Assembly: GCA_039683095.1 (NCBI GenBank)
Contig: JBDKSB010000001.1
Location: forward strand, 62,001 to 126,000
DNA length: 64,000 bases
Source of the DNA: Acidobacteriota bacterium
GTDB lineage: Bacteria; Acidobacteriota; Aminicenantia; Aminicenantales; Saccharicenantaceae
Reading direction: 5' to 3'
Shown here piece by piece: positions 1 through 9,565 of this stretch. Numbering within the stretch: position 1 is the stretch's first letter; every line of letters begins with the position of its first letter. The position numbers and the translations under genes were made by a program. Under the pieces are notes generated by a model. It made no database searches, was not told the DNA's origin, and saw nothing but the letters and a program-made list of their open reading frames with translations.

Positions 1-439
1 CGGGTTCGGCCGCGAGATCGGCGATGATGCCGTCGATGGTGTCGCGGACCACGGGCCGGCCGCACCGGGGGCAGTGGACCGTGCCGATGCGGGCGAACAG
101 GACGCGCAGGAAGTCGTAGATCTCGGTGACCGTGGCCACCGTCGAGCGGGGATTCTTGGCCGCGCCCCTCTGCTGGATGGCCACGGCGGGCGGGATGCCG
201 TCGATGAGGTCGGCGTCGGGCTTGTCCATGCGCTCGAGGAACTGGCGGGCGTAGGACGACAGCGATTCGAGGTAGCGCCGCTGGCCTTCGGCGTAGAGGG
301 TGTCGAAGGCCAGGGAGGATTTGCCCGAGCCGCTGACGCCGGTGACCACGATGAGCTGGTTGAGGGGGATGTCCAGATCGATCCCCTTCAGGTTGTGGAC
401 CCGGACCCCTCTGAGGATGATGCTGTCTGTCGTCGCCAT
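1..439 (-). CDS. uvrA: Excinuclease ABC subunit A, N-terminal part (runs off window)
   Basis: DNA-damage recognition ATPase of the UvrABC nucleotide-excision repair complex. Reading the minus strand from the ATG at 439 gives about 146 residues that begin with the UvrA N-terminus: a Walker A motif GVSGSGKSS at residues 34-42, the family-typical [20 protein letters not shown] segment just after it, and the first two cysteines of a zinc module (CPRC) near residue 124. The rest of the gene lies beyond base 1. A TATAAT-like -10 box on the minus strand (464-459) sits upstream, so uvrA and mntP are transcribed divergently from a gap of about 110 bases. The identification is secure; only the truncation limits it. 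Confidence 0.95.
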   Translation of the reverse strand, partial: MATTDSIILRGVRVHNLKGIDLDIPLNQLIVVTGVSGSGKSSLAFDTLYAEGQRRYLESLSSYARQFLERMDKPDADLIDGIPPAVAIQQRGAAKNPRSTVATVTEIYDFLRVLFARIGTVHCPRCGRPVVRDTIDGIIADLAAEP

Positions 440-549
440 AGGACCGTCGGAATCATCTATTATAGCATGGACCGGCCGCAAAGGGACCGTCGGGGTCCGT
501 CCCTCTTTGCCCGGCTCCTCTGCTATAATGGGCCGTTCGGAGAGAACCT

Positions 550-1116
550 ATGGCTTTCGTCTTCATCCTGGGAATAGCCGTGGCCCTGGCCATGGATTGC
601 TTCGCCATCACCATGGGGATGGCCTGCGGCGGCCAAGGGCTGACGGCGAAGCAGGCCGTCCGGATGGGGGCCTTTTTCGGCGGCTTCCAGTTCCTCATGC
701 CCGTGATCGGCTGGTTCGCCGGGGAACGGGCCCTCGGGCTGATCAGGAGCTTCGACCACTGGGTGGCGTTCGGGCTGCTGGCCCTGATCGGCGGCCGGAT
801 GATCTACGAGTCGTTCGCGATGAGCGACGAGGAGAAGGCCTGCCGGCCCGACCAGACCCGGGGCACGCGGCTGCTCGTCCTGGCGCTGGCGACGAGCATA
901 GACGCGCTGGCCGTGGGCCTCAGCCTCGGGGTCGTCCGCACGGGCATCCTCTATCCCGCCATCGTCATCGGGATGACCAGCTTCGTCATGACCCTCGTCG
1001 GCGCCAGGCTGGGTCCGGTCCTGGGCCGTCTCGTGGGCAAGCGGGCCGAGCTCGCCGGCGGGCTCATCCTGATCGCCATCGGCGTCAAGATCCTGTTCGA
1101 GCACGCCGCCCGCTGA
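550..1116 (+). CDS. mntP: MntP-family manganese efflux pump
   Basis: Predicted inner-membrane Mn(II) exporter of 188 residues, the normal length for the family (former DUF204). The protein is almost entirely hydrophobic, with six probable membrane helices and the two internal repeats typical of MntP; the first carries AMDCFAITMGMACGG and the second ATSIDALAVGLSLG, each with the conserved acidic residue in the membrane. A GGAGAG ribosome site precedes the ATG, and a TATAAT box lies at 524-529. In E. coli mntP is controlled by MntR and a yybP-ykoY riboswitch; I see no such riboswitch in the short leader here. Confidence 0.9.
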   Translation: MAFVFILGIAVALAMDCFAITMGMACGGQGLTAKQAVRMGAFFGGFQFLMPVIGWFAGERALGLIRSFDHWVAFGLLALIGGRMIYESFAMSDEEKACRPDQTRGTRLLVLALATSIDALAVGLSLGVVRTGILYPAIVIGMTSFVMTLVGARLGPVLGRLVGKRAELAGGLILIAIGVKILFEHAAR

Positions 1117-1129
1117 GACCTCCCGCTCT

Positions 1130-1795
1130 TTATAGGAACCGGAAGAACGGGAAGAGCAGGAAGACCGCCAGGTCCCAGGCCGTGTGGCTGACGACGTTCA
1201 GGAGGGGCGAGCGGAAGCGCATGTAGAGCCAGCCCCAGAAGACGCCGCAGACCGCGGCGGCCAGCACCAGCATGAGGTTCCCGTAGGCCAGGTGGACGGC
1301 GGTGTAGAGCATCGCGGTCAGGGCGAAACCGTAGCTGGGGCAGGTCGTGGCGGCCGCCCGTTCCTGGAAAAAGCCCCGCCAGAAGAGCTCCTCGCCGGGC
1401 CCGATGATGAGCCCGAGGAGCAGCGCGACGCGCCAGCTCGAAGAGCCGGACTTCAGGGCGTAGATGTTCGCGATACTGGCCTCGGCGAAAGAGAACAGGC
1501 GCAGGGCCAGGTCCCGGCCGATGACGAAGAGGACGTAGAGGGCCGCGGAGGAAACCGCCCCGATGGCCAGCTTCCGGCCGAGGCCGGAGCGGACGTCCTG
1601 CCGGAGCCGTCCGGCAAAACCTTTGTCGAGGAGGAGGGCGAGGACGACCAGCAGAACGATGTTCAGGGTCATCCAGGACCAGAAATCGAGCGGGCCCAGG
1701 CGCCGGAGCCGGAACAGGGCGATGAACAGGGTCGCCGCCAGCGCTCCCATCGCGCCGACGAGGAGAGAGTCCTTGCGCCTGGTCCCGTCGCTCAT
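1130..1795 (-). CDS. CPBP-family intramembrane glutamic protease
   Basis: Polytopic membrane protein of 221 residues belonging to the CAAX-protease and bacteriocin-processing (CPBP/ABI) family. The diagnostic motifs are present in order: EExxxR as EELFWR at residues 135-140, a histidine in the following helix (H168), and HxxxD as HTAWD at 204-208. Its ATG overlaps the stop of the upstream prenyltransferase by four bases (ATGA), so the two are translationally coupled. The pairing suggests a prenyl-lipid or prenyl-protein context, but CPBP substrates in bacteria are mostly unknown and no substrate can be named from the sequence. Confidence 0.85.
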   Translation of the reverse strand: MSDGTRRKDSLLVGAMGALAATLFIALFRLRRLGPLDFWSWMTLNIVLLVVLALLLDKGFAGRLRQDVRSGLGRKLAIGAVSSAALYVLFVIGRDLALRLFSFAEASIANIYALKSGSSSWRVALLLGLIIGPGEELFWRGFFQERAAATTCPSYGFALTAMLYTAVHLAYGNLMLVLAAAVCGVFWGWLYMRFRSPLLNVVSHTAWDLAVFLLFPFFRFL

Positions 1796-2727
1796 CCAAG
1801 CCTCAGCATGCCTTCGAGGATGACGGCGGCCGTGCTGAGCAGGCCGAAGACCAGGTTATGATCGGCGGTCGCCCCGTCGAGGATGACGAAATCCAGGGGC
1901 CGGCGCGGAGCCGACCGGCGCACGGCCCGGCCCCAGAGACGAAGCGCGCTCGGCAGGGCGAGCAGCACGAGGAGGAACGTCCAGGGCATGGGGCGCAGCC
2001 GGCCGGGGGCCAGGCGGGGCACGGCGACGAGCGCCAGGTCGATCAGGAACGGGGCGAAGATCAGGACGCCGTAGTAGGCGAGCGAGCCCCGATCGCCGAG
2101 GAATCCCGCGACGGTCCGAACGCGGCGCTCGCCGTCCGAGACGGCGTCGCGCCAGTTGTTGGCGTGGAGGATGGCGATGACCAGCAGGGCCATGGGCACG
2201 GTCCAGAGCACGGGCAGCCAGGAGAACGATCCGGTCTGGACTATCCATGCGCCGGCGCCGCCGAGCAGGCCGAAGTCCAGGAAAACCGCCAGGTCGCCGA
2301 GGGCCCTGGCCTTGAGCAGGGTGTAAGCGACGCCGACGGCCACGCCTAAGCCGCCGACCGCGAACAGGGCCTTGCCGGTCTGCCAGGCGATTAGCAGGCC
2401 CGAGACGGAGCCGGCGGCGAAAAGGAAGGCCGCCCCGCGCCGGGCCTGCCGGTCGGTGATCCAGCCGCGGACGACGGCCCCGCTGACCGGCGTCACGTCG
2501 CGGTCGAGGCCGTGCCGGAAATCGTAGACGTCGCTGAGCACGTTGGCCGCCGCGTGGAGGACCACCATGGTGGCCAGGGCCCAGAGGAAGCGGAACGGGG
2601 AGAAGCGGGCGCCCCCGGCGACCGCGCCCAGGGCCGTTCCGAAAGCGACCGGCATGGTCGAGGCCGGGAACGACCACGGCCTGCCGGCAATAAGCCATGT
2701 CTTGAGAGGCGAGGGTCTCTCTGCCAT
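1792..2727 (-). CDS. UbiA-family prenyltransferase, MenA-like
   Basis: Integral-membrane prenyltransferase of 311 residues with about eight to nine hydrophobic helices. It has the two Asp-rich motifs that bind Mg-diphosphate in this family: NxxxDxxD as NVLSDVYD at residues 62-69 and a second cluster NNWRDAVSD at 190-198. Overall pattern and the NNWRD segment resemble 1,4-dihydroxy-2-naphthoate octaprenyltransferase (MenA), which attaches the isoprenoid tail in menaquinone synthesis. No other men gene is in the window, so the quinone role is inference; a different aromatic acceptor is possible. The ribosome site is weak. The gene is the first of a two-gene unit with the CPBP protease. Confidence 0.8.
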   Translation of the reverse strand: MAERPSPLKTWLIAGRPWSFPASTMPVAFGTALGAVAGGARFSPFRFLWALATMVVLHAAANVLSDVYDFRHGLDRDVTPVSGAVVRGWITDRQARRGAAFLFAAGSVSGLLIAWQTGKALFAVGGLGVAVGVAYTLLKARALGDLAVFLDFGLLGGAGAWIVQTGSFSWLPVLWTVPMALLVIAILHANNWRDAVSDGERRVRTVAGFLGDRGSLAYYGVLIFAPFLIDLALVAVPRLAPGRLRPMPWTFLLVLLALPSALRLWGRAVRRSAPRRPLDFVILDGATADHNLVFGLLSTAAVILEGMLRLG

Positions 2728-2756
2728 GCCTCATGTATAACACAAAATTGAAATGG

Positions 2757-2820
2757 GGGACATGATACCCGTTTCGCCATTTCTCCCCATATAGAAAAGG
2801 CGGGACATGATACGCGTTTC
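2757..2820. repeat. Two direct copies of a GGGACATGATACSCGTTTC repeat
   Basis: The 19-base word GGGACATGATACCCGTTTC occurs at 2757-2775 and, with one change, at 2802-2820, separated by 26 bases in an intergenic gap. A third copy lies at 33792-33810 and shorter GGGACATG-containing palindromes occur at 11272 and 24940. The distribution between genes is that of a dispersed REP-like family. No REP-associated transposase is present in the window. Confidence 0.6.
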
Positions 2821-2904
2821 CTGATTTCGGCCCGCGGGAGATCGGCGAACGGGCGCGCCGGCGAAAGACGTGAAATCGGCATTGCATCCCTGACCCCGGC
2901 GGGC

Positions 2905-2933
2905 TTGACTTGGGGACGCGGGGCTCCTATGCT
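2905..2933 (+). promoter_or_regulatory. Sigma70-type promoter for the SDR gene
   Basis: TTGACT at 2905-2910 and TATGCT at 2928-2933 are separated by exactly 17 bases. The start codon of the dehydrogenase lies 44 bases downstream. Confidence 0.6.
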
Positions 2934-2977
2934 TGATCTCCCGCCCCGAGGCAGGGATCGTCCGGAGGAGTCACCCT

Positions 2978-3748
2978 ATGCTTTCTCTCAAGGATAAGAT
3001 CGTATTCGTGACCGGCGCGAGCTCCGGGATCGGCGAATCCGCGGCCAGGGCCTTTGCGGCTCAGGGCGCGAAGGTCCTGATGTGCGCCCGCCGGCTCGAG
3101 CGGATCGAAAAGCTGGCCCGGGCGCTCGAGCGCGAGCACGGGGCCGCCGCCCGCGCCTTCCGCCTCGACGTGCGCGACCGGGCCGCCGTCGACAAGGCCG
3201 TCGCCGGCCTGCCCGAGGAATGGCGGGCCATCGAGGTCCTGGTCAACAACGCCGGGCTGAGCCGGGGCATGGACAAGCTCCCGGCCGGCCTGGTCGAGGA
3301 CTGGGAGGAGATGATCGACGCCAACGTCAAGGGCCTTCTCTACGTCAGCCGGGCCGTCGTCCCGGGCATGATCGAGCGCGGCCGCGGCCACGTCATCAAC
3401 ATCGGCTCGATCGCCGGCCGCGAGACCTATCCCGGCGGCAACGTTTATTGCGCCACCAAGTTCGCCGTCAAGGCCCTGTCGAACGCCATGCGGCTCGACC
3501 TCAACGGCACGCCCCTGCGGGTCAGCGAGATCGCCCCGGGCATGGTCGAGACGGAGTTCAGCCTGGTCCGCTTCCACGGCGACGCCGGGCGGGCGGCCAA
3601 GGTCTACCAGGGGTTCAAGCCGCTCGGCCCGGACGACATCGCCGACGCCGCGGTCTGGTGCGCCACGCGGCCGCCGCACGTCGACGTCAGCGAGATCGTG
3701 ATCATGCCCACGGCCCAGGCCTCGACGACGCTGGTGCACCGGGCCTGA
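2978..3748 (+). CDS. Classical short-chain dehydrogenase (YdfG-like)
   Basis: NAD(P)-dependent oxidoreductase of 256 residues. The cofactor motif TGASSGIG is at 12-19, NNAG at 90-93, and the catalytic set is Ser144, Tyr157 and Lys161 (YCATK). Basic residues after the second strand (CARRLER) suggest NADP(H). The sequence resembles YdfG, which oxidises L-allo-threonine, L-serine and 3-hydroxy acids. The next gene is glycine C-acetyltransferase, so an attractive reading is threonine-type oxidation to 2-amino-3-ketobutyrate followed by cleavage to glycine and acetyl-CoA; this is inference. I chose the ATG at 2978 because GGAGGAG precedes it; an in-frame ATG at 2933 overlaps the -10 box. Confidence 0.85.
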   Translation: MLSLKDKIVFVTGASSGIGESAARAFAAQGAKVLMCARRLERIEKLARALEREHGAAARAFRLDVRDRAAVDKAVAGLPEEWRAIEVLVNNAGLSRGMDKLPAGLVEDWEEMIDANVKGLLYVSRAVVPGMIERGRGHVINIGSIAGRETYPGGNVYCATKFAVKALSNAMRLDLNGTPLRVSEIAPGMVETEFSLVRFHGDAGRAAKVYQGFKPLGPDDIADAAVWCATRPPHVDVSEIVIMPTAQASTTLVHRA

Positions 3749-3845
3749 CGGGGCCGGCCAACTGTCGCCGTCCCGTTCGTCCGCCTGTTTCGCGCCGTTC
3801 CCCCGTCCTGTATAATATTCCCGCGTTTTGGAAGGAAATAGCATC

Positions 3846-5045
<1,200 letters not shown>

Positions 5046-5052
5046 CCCGGCC

Positions 5053-5081
5053 TTGATTTAGCCGGCCGGAACACGTACTCT
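5053..5081 (+). promoter_or_regulatory. Probable sigma70 promoter for the tricorn-type protease
   Basis: TTGATT at 5053-5058, a 17-base spacer, then TACTCT at 5076-5081, about 48 bases before the start codon. The -10 is a weak match, so this is tentative. Confidence 0.4.
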
Positions 5082-5129
5082 GGAGCTGTCACGTCGAGGC
5101 GGCTCCGCCCGGCGTTCAAGGAGGCATCG

Positions 5130-8100
5130 ATGAAAAAGACCCTGACAGCGGCGCTTGTCCTGTGCCTTCTCGCGACCGCGGTCCTCGCGGCCGACGAAGG
5201 CCGGTTCTTCACCTATCCGACCATCAACGGCGGCCAGATCGTCTTCACCTACGAGTCCGACCTCTGGACCGTGAGCGCCCAGGGCGGGCTGGCCTCGCGC
5301 CTGACGACCTTCCCGGGGACGGAGAGCTTCGCCAAGCTCTCGCCCGACGGCAAGTGGATCGCCTTCACGGCGTCATACGACGGCGCCGCGGCCGTCTACC
5401 TCATGCCGGCCGAGGGCGGCGCGCCCGTCCGCCTGACCTACAATCCGGGCGGGGCCGCCGTCGTCGCCTGGACGCCCGACGGCTCCGAGGTCGTCTTCCG
5501 GTCGATGTTCGAGAACGTCGTCGGCCGCGACCCGAACCTCTACTCCGTTTCGGTCAAGGGCGGCGCACCGGCGCGCCTGCCGCTCGACCGGGGCGTCCTC
5601 GTCAGCTTCATCCCGGAGAAGCACCAGTTCCTGTACTGCCGCCGCGGCAGCGAGGAATATTATTGGAAGCGCTACAAGGGCGGCCAGTACCAGGACATCT
5701 GGCTCTACGACGCCTCGGCCAGGACCTACGCGCCGGTCACGGATTACGTCGGCAAGAACAGCTACCCGATGTGGGCCGGCGGCGTGATGTACTTCGTCTC
5801 CGACCGGACCAGCGGCATCGCCAACATCTACACCCAGAAGCTGGGCGCCAAGGACGCGGTCCAGGTCACCAAGTACGACGACTTCGACGTCATGATGCCG
5901 CAGACGGACGGCCGGTCCATCGTCTATGTCCAGGACGGCCGCCTCCACGTCCTCGATATCGCCTCCGGCCAGGACACCCGGATCGCCGTCCGGGTGCCGT
6001 CGGACCGCTGGGCCCTCCGCGACCGGGTCATCAACCCGCGCGACTACCTCCATACGGCCAATCTGGCCAACGACGGCGCGACGGTCGTACTGGAGGCCCG
6101 CGGCGACGTTTTCCGCGTCCCGGCCGGCTCCGCCCCGGCCGAGAACCTGTCCGCGACGCCGGGCACGCGCGAGACCTACCCGGCCCTGTCGCCCGACGGC
6201 AAGACGGTCGCCTTCTTCAGCGACAAGACCGGCGACTACCAGCTCTACACCCAGCCCGCCGCCGGCGGCGACTGGACCCCGGTCACGACGACCCTCGACC
6301 GGACCGTCTACCGGCTGGCCTGGTCGCCCGACGGCCGCAAGATCCTCTTCGGCGACAAGGACTATGCCATCTTCTATGTCGACCTGGTCACGAAGAAGCT
6401 GGTCAAGGTCGATTCCTCCAACCAGATGAAGAACGACGAGTTCGTCTGGGAGATGGCCGATTACACCTGGTCGCCCGACTCCAGATGGATCGCCTACAGC
6501 TTCGTCCAGGCCAACCGCAACAGCCAGATCTTCCTCTACAACATCGAAACGGGCAAGAAGGTCGCGGCCACGACCGACTTCTACGACAACCTCTACCCGG
6601 CCTTCGACGCCGACGGCCGGTACCTCTACTACGTCTCCAGCCGGAGCTTCGACCTGCGGATGGATTTCTACGAGGACAACCACGTCATCGCCGCGCCCCA
6701 GCAGGTCATGGCCGTCCAGCTGCGCGACGGCGAGGCGCCGCCGTTCGCCGGCGAGCCGGGCGAGAAGGCCGAGGACAAGGCCGCACCCGCGCCCGTGCCC
6801 TTCCGCGTCGACGCGGACGGCCTGATCGGGCGGACGTACCCGCTGCCCGTCCCGGCCGGCAACTATTTCTGGCTCAAGGCCGGCAAGGGCAAGGTCCTCT
6901 GGGCCTCGATCGACGAGTTCACCGAGGGCGAGTACGAGGACATCTTCAAGAACAAGTACGGCGCGACCCAGTGGACGCTCCACATCTTCGACATGGCCAG
7001 CCGCAAGGACGCGACCCTGGCCGACAAGGTCCGCGAATTCTCGCTCTCGGCGAGCGGCGAGCGGCTGCTGGTCCGCCGCGAGAGCGACCTCTACACGACG
7101 GCCGTGGACAAGGCCTTCGCCTCCAAGTCGGCCGGCGACAAGCTCAACCTGGGCGGCCTCGTTTACACGGTCGATGTCCGGAAGGAATGGCGCCAGATCT
7201 TCGACGACGCCTGGCGCTGGTACCGCGACTTCTTCTACGACGCCGGCTTCCACGGCCGCGACTGGAAGGCCATGGGCGAGAAGTACCGGGCCTACATCCC
7301 CGACCTCTCGTCGCGCGGCGAGCTCAACTGGGTCCTGTCCCAGATGGTCGGCGAGCTGTGCGTGTCACACACCTACGTCGGCGGCGGCGATTACGGCCCG
7401 GGCGCCGCGCCGTCCTCGCCCCTCTTCACCGGCCTGCTCGGGGCCGACCTGGTCCCCGATAGGGCGACCGGCCTCTACAAGCTGGCCAGGATCTATGGGC
7501 CGACCGACATCAATCGCAGCCTGCCCGGACCGCTCGTCCGGCCGGACGTCGCCGTCAAGGAAGGCGATTACCTGCTGGCCATCGCCGGCACCCCGCTCAA
7601 GGCCGGCGACGATTATTTCAAGCTGCTCCAGACGACGCCCGGCCGGAAGATCAAGATCACGGTCAACGCCCGGCCGGTCCCGGACGGCGCCAAGACCTAC
7701 GAGGTCGAGCCTGTCCGCAGCGACCAGCAAATGCGCTACTTCCGCTGGATCGACGACAACATCAAGGCCGTCGACAAGGCCACGAACGGCTGCGTCGGCT
7801 ACATGCACATCAACGCCATGGGCGGAGGCGGCATCGGCGAGTTCGACAAGTACTGGCGGGCCTTCCGCTACAAGGAGGGCGTCATCATCGACGTCCGCCG
7901 CAACTCCGGCGGCTGGACCGAGTACTTCCTCATCGACAAGCTCGAGCGCCAGCTGGTCGCCTACAACAACCTCCGCAACATGGTCCCGTTCCGCTACCCC
8001 GGCTCGGCGGGCAACGGCAACTACGTCGTCATCTCCAACGAGAACAACGGCTCGGACGGCGAGGCCTTCATCGAGCATTTCAAGGCGCGCAAGCTGGGGA

Positions 8101-8387
8101 CAGTCGTCGGCGTCCCGTCCTGGGGAGGCCTGGTCGGCATCCTCAACCAGCAGGTGACCATCGATAACGGCACCGTCGAGCAGTCGAACAACGCCTTCTA
8201 CGGCAAGGAGGGGAAGTGGTGGGTCGAGAACCACGGCGCCGACCCGGACATCCTGGTCGACAACGACCCCGGCTCGGTCATGGCCGGCCGCGATCCCCAG
8301 ATGGAGAAGGCCATCGCCGTCATGCTCGAGAAGATTCAGGCGAACCCGCTCAAGTTCGCTCCCAAACCGGCCTATCCGAAGAAGTAA
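5130..8387 (+). CDS. Exported tricorn protease homologue (peptidase S41)
   Basis: Large peptidase of 1085 residues with an N-terminal signal peptide (about residues 1-20), so it acts outside the cytoplasm. The first two thirds hold WD40-like/TolB-like beta-propeller repeats with many SPDGK and SPDSR turns, followed by a PDZ-like region and the S41 core. Catalytic residues can be placed by comparison with Thermoplasma tricorn: His747 in CVSHTYVGGG, nucleophile Ser975 in NNGSDGE, and Glu1033 in VENHGADPD. Family members trim oligopeptides. Length matches tricorn (about 1070). AAGGAGG precedes the ATG. It lies alone between kbl and rubrerythrin. Confidence 0.92.
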   Translation: MKKTLTAALVLCLLATAVLAADEGRFFTYPTINGGQIVFTYESDLWTVSAQGGLASRLTTFPGTESFAKLSPDGKWIAFTASYDGAAAVYLMPAEGGAPVRLTYNPGGAAVVAWTPDGSEVVFRSMFENVVGRDPNLYSVSVKGGAPARLPLDRGVLVSFIPEKHQFLYCRRGSEEYYWKRYKGGQYQDIWLYDASARTYAPVTDYVGKNSYPMWAGGVMYFVSDRTSGIANIYTQKLGAKDAVQVTKYDDFDVMMPQTDGRSIVYVQDGRLHVLDIASGQDTRIAVRVPSDRWALRDRVINPRDYLHTANLANDGATVVLEARGDVFRVPAGSAPAENLSATPGTRETYPALSPDGKTVAFFSDKTGDYQLYTQPAAGGDWTPVTTTLDRTVYRLAWSPDGRKILFGDKDYAIFYVDLVTKKLVKVDSSNQMKNDEFVWEMADYTWSPDSRWIAYSFVQANRNSQIFLYNIETGKKVAATTDFYDNLYPAFDADGRYLYYVSSRSFDLRMDFYEDNHVIAAPQQVMAVQLRDGEAPPFAGEPGEKAEDKAAPAPVPFRVDADGLIGRTYPLPVPAGNYFWLKAGKGKVLWASIDEFTEGEYEDIFKNKYGATQWTLHIFDMASRKDATLADKVREFSLSASGERLLVRRESDLYTTAVDKAFASKSAGDKLNLGGLVYTVDVRKEWRQIFDDAWRWYRDFFYDAGFHGRDWKAMGEKYRAYIPDLSSRGELNWVLSQMVGELCVSHTYVGGGDYGPGAAPSSPLFTGLLGADLVPDRATGLYKLARIYGPTDINRSLPGPLVRPDVAVKEGDYLLAIAGTPLKAGDDYFKLLQTTPGRKIKITVNARPVPDGAKTYEVEPVRSDQQMRYFRWIDDNIKAVDKATNGCVGYMHINAMGGGGIGEFDKYWRAFRYKEGVIIDVRRNSGGWTEYFLIDKLERQLVAYNNLRNMVPFRYPGSAGNGNYVVISNENNGSDGEAFIEHFKARKLGTVVGVPSWGGLVGILNQQVTIDNGTVEQSNNAFYGKEGKWWVENHGADPDILVDNDPGSVMAGRDPQMEKAIAVMLEKIQANPLKFAPKPAYPKK

Positions 8388-8398
8388 GAACCCGGAAA

Positions 8399-8448
8399 GG
8401 GTCAAACCTGCTTCTTGCTCAATAAGGAGCAATAAGCAGGTTTGACCC
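8399..8448. repeat. Palindromic repeat, GGGTCAAACC family, copy 1
   Basis: A perfect 15-base inverted repeat: GGGTCAAACCTGCTT at 8399-8413 and its complement at 8434-8448, with a further TTGCTC/GAGCAA pairing inside the loop. Identical arms occur at 29141-29190. It follows the tricorn gene and could form a strong hairpin, so it may also affect transcription ending or mRNA stability. Confidence 0.75.
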
Positions 8449-8483
8449 CCTCTTGAAAAATCGGGAAAAAGGAGGGACGAAGA

Positions 8484-9062
8484 ATGGCCAGATCGATCCA
8501 TGGCACCGAGACCGAGAAGAACCTGTTGAAGTCGTTCGCCGGGGAATCGCAGGCCCGCAACCGCTATACCTATTTCGCCAGCGCCGCCCGCAAGGCGGGA
8601 TTCGAGCAGATCGCCAACATCTTCCTGGAGACCGCCGAGAACGAGCGGGAGCACGCCAAGGTCTTCTTCAAGCACCTGCAGGGGGGCGCCGTCGAGATCA
8701 CCGCCGCCTACCCGGCCGGCGTGATCGGGGACACCAGGGCCAACCTCGAGGCGGCCGCGGCCGGCGAGAGGGAGGAATGGAGCGATCTCTACGCCCGTTT
8801 CGAGGCCACGGCCCGGGCCGAGGGCTTCCCGGAGATCGCGGCCTCCTTCAAGGAGATCGCCGAAGTGGAGGAGTTCCACGAGAAGCGCTACCGCAAGCTG
8901 GCCGCCAACGTCGGGGCCGGACAGGTCTTCAAGCGGCCCGCGCCCGTGAAGTGGCACTGCACCAACTGCGGCTACGTCCACGAGGGCCCGGAAGCCCCGG
9001 CCGAGTGCCCGGCCTGCCACCATCCCCAGGCGTACTACGAGCTCCTGGCCGAGAATTACTGA
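8484..9062 (+). CDS. rbr: Rubrerythrin
   Basis: Non-haem di-iron peroxide reductase of 192 residues used by anaerobes to remove hydrogen peroxide with electrons from rubredoxin or NADH-linked carriers. The ferritin-like four-helix domain carries the iron-ligand motifs ESQARNRY (E21), ENEREH (E54, H57), an acidic EREEW segment (95-99) and EVEEFHEKR (127-135). A C-terminal rubredoxin-like domain follows, with paired cysteines CTNC (159, 162) and CPAC (175, 178) for a single iron. Both domains are complete. GGAGGG precedes the ATG. With the exported superoxide reductase at 13.0 kb it implies a superoxide-to-peroxide-to-water route. Confidence 0.95.
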   Translation: MARSIHGTETEKNLLKSFAGESQARNRYTYFASAARKAGFEQIANIFLETAENEREHAKVFFKHLQGGAVEITAAYPAGVIGDTRANLEAAAAGEREEWSDLYARFEATARAEGFPEIAASFKEIAEVEEFHEKRYRKLAANVGAGQVFKRPAPVKWHCTNCGYVHEGPEAPAECPACHHPQAYYELLAENY

Positions 9063-9087
9063 TCTCCCGGGCCGATCCCGGCCGGCT

Positions 9088-9115
9088 TTGACATTTCCCC
9101 GGCCTCATTTATAAT
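9088..9115 (+). promoter_or_regulatory. Strong sigma70 promoter for the acpS operon
   Basis: Consensus TTGACA at 9088-9093, a 16-base spacer, and consensus TATAAT at 9110-9115. Transcription would start near 9122, about 37 bases before the TTG start of acpS. Confidence 0.8.
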
Positions 9116-9158
9116 ACAGGCCGTCGTTTCGAAAGAACGTGGAAAGGCACATCGCGCG

Positions 9159-9542
9159 TTGATCTTCGGGGCGGGAACGGACATCATCGAAGTCCGACGG
9201 ATCGAGGACAAGCTCCTCCGGACCGAGAACCTCAAGGCCAAGCTTTTCACCCCGGCCGAGATCGCCTACTGCGAGTCCAAGCACTATCCCGCCCAGCACT
9301 TCGCCGCCCGCTTCGCCGCCAAGGAGTCCTTCCTCAAGGCCATGGGCACGGGCTGGTCCGGCGGCCACAAGTTCATCGAGATCGAGGTCATCGACAATCC
9401 CCAGGGCAAGCCCGAGCTCTTCGTCCACGGCAAGGTCAGGGAGTTCTGCGAAGCCCACGGCATCGGCGTCATGGAGGTCTCGCTCACCCACATCAAGGAT
9501 GTCGCCTCGGCCGTCGTCATCCTCGAGAAGAAAGCCCCATAA
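9159..9542 (+). CDS. acpS: Holo-[acyl-carrier-protein] synthase
   Basis: Transfers 4'-phosphopantetheine from CoA to the serine of acyl carrier proteins. The protein has 127 residues, the normal AcpS length, with the magnesium and CoA motifs GTDIIEVRRIE (D8) and RFAAKES (E56), then a SLTH segment near the C-terminus. The start is a TTG at 9159, preceded by GGAAAGG; an ATG in frame is absent and the family N-terminus begins right here. It is the first gene of a unit that also encodes an ACP (11338) and ends in a terminator, so it may serve that ACP, although it could also be the housekeeping enzyme. Confidence 0.9.
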   Translation: MIFGAGTDIIEVRRIEDKLLRTENLKAKLFTPAEIAYCESKHYPAQHFAARFAAKESFLKAMGTGWSGGHKFIEIEVIDNPQGKPELFVHGKVREFCEAHGIGVMEVSLTHIKDVASAVVILEKKAP

Positions 9543-9565
9543 CCCGGAAGGGAGACAAAGCGCGC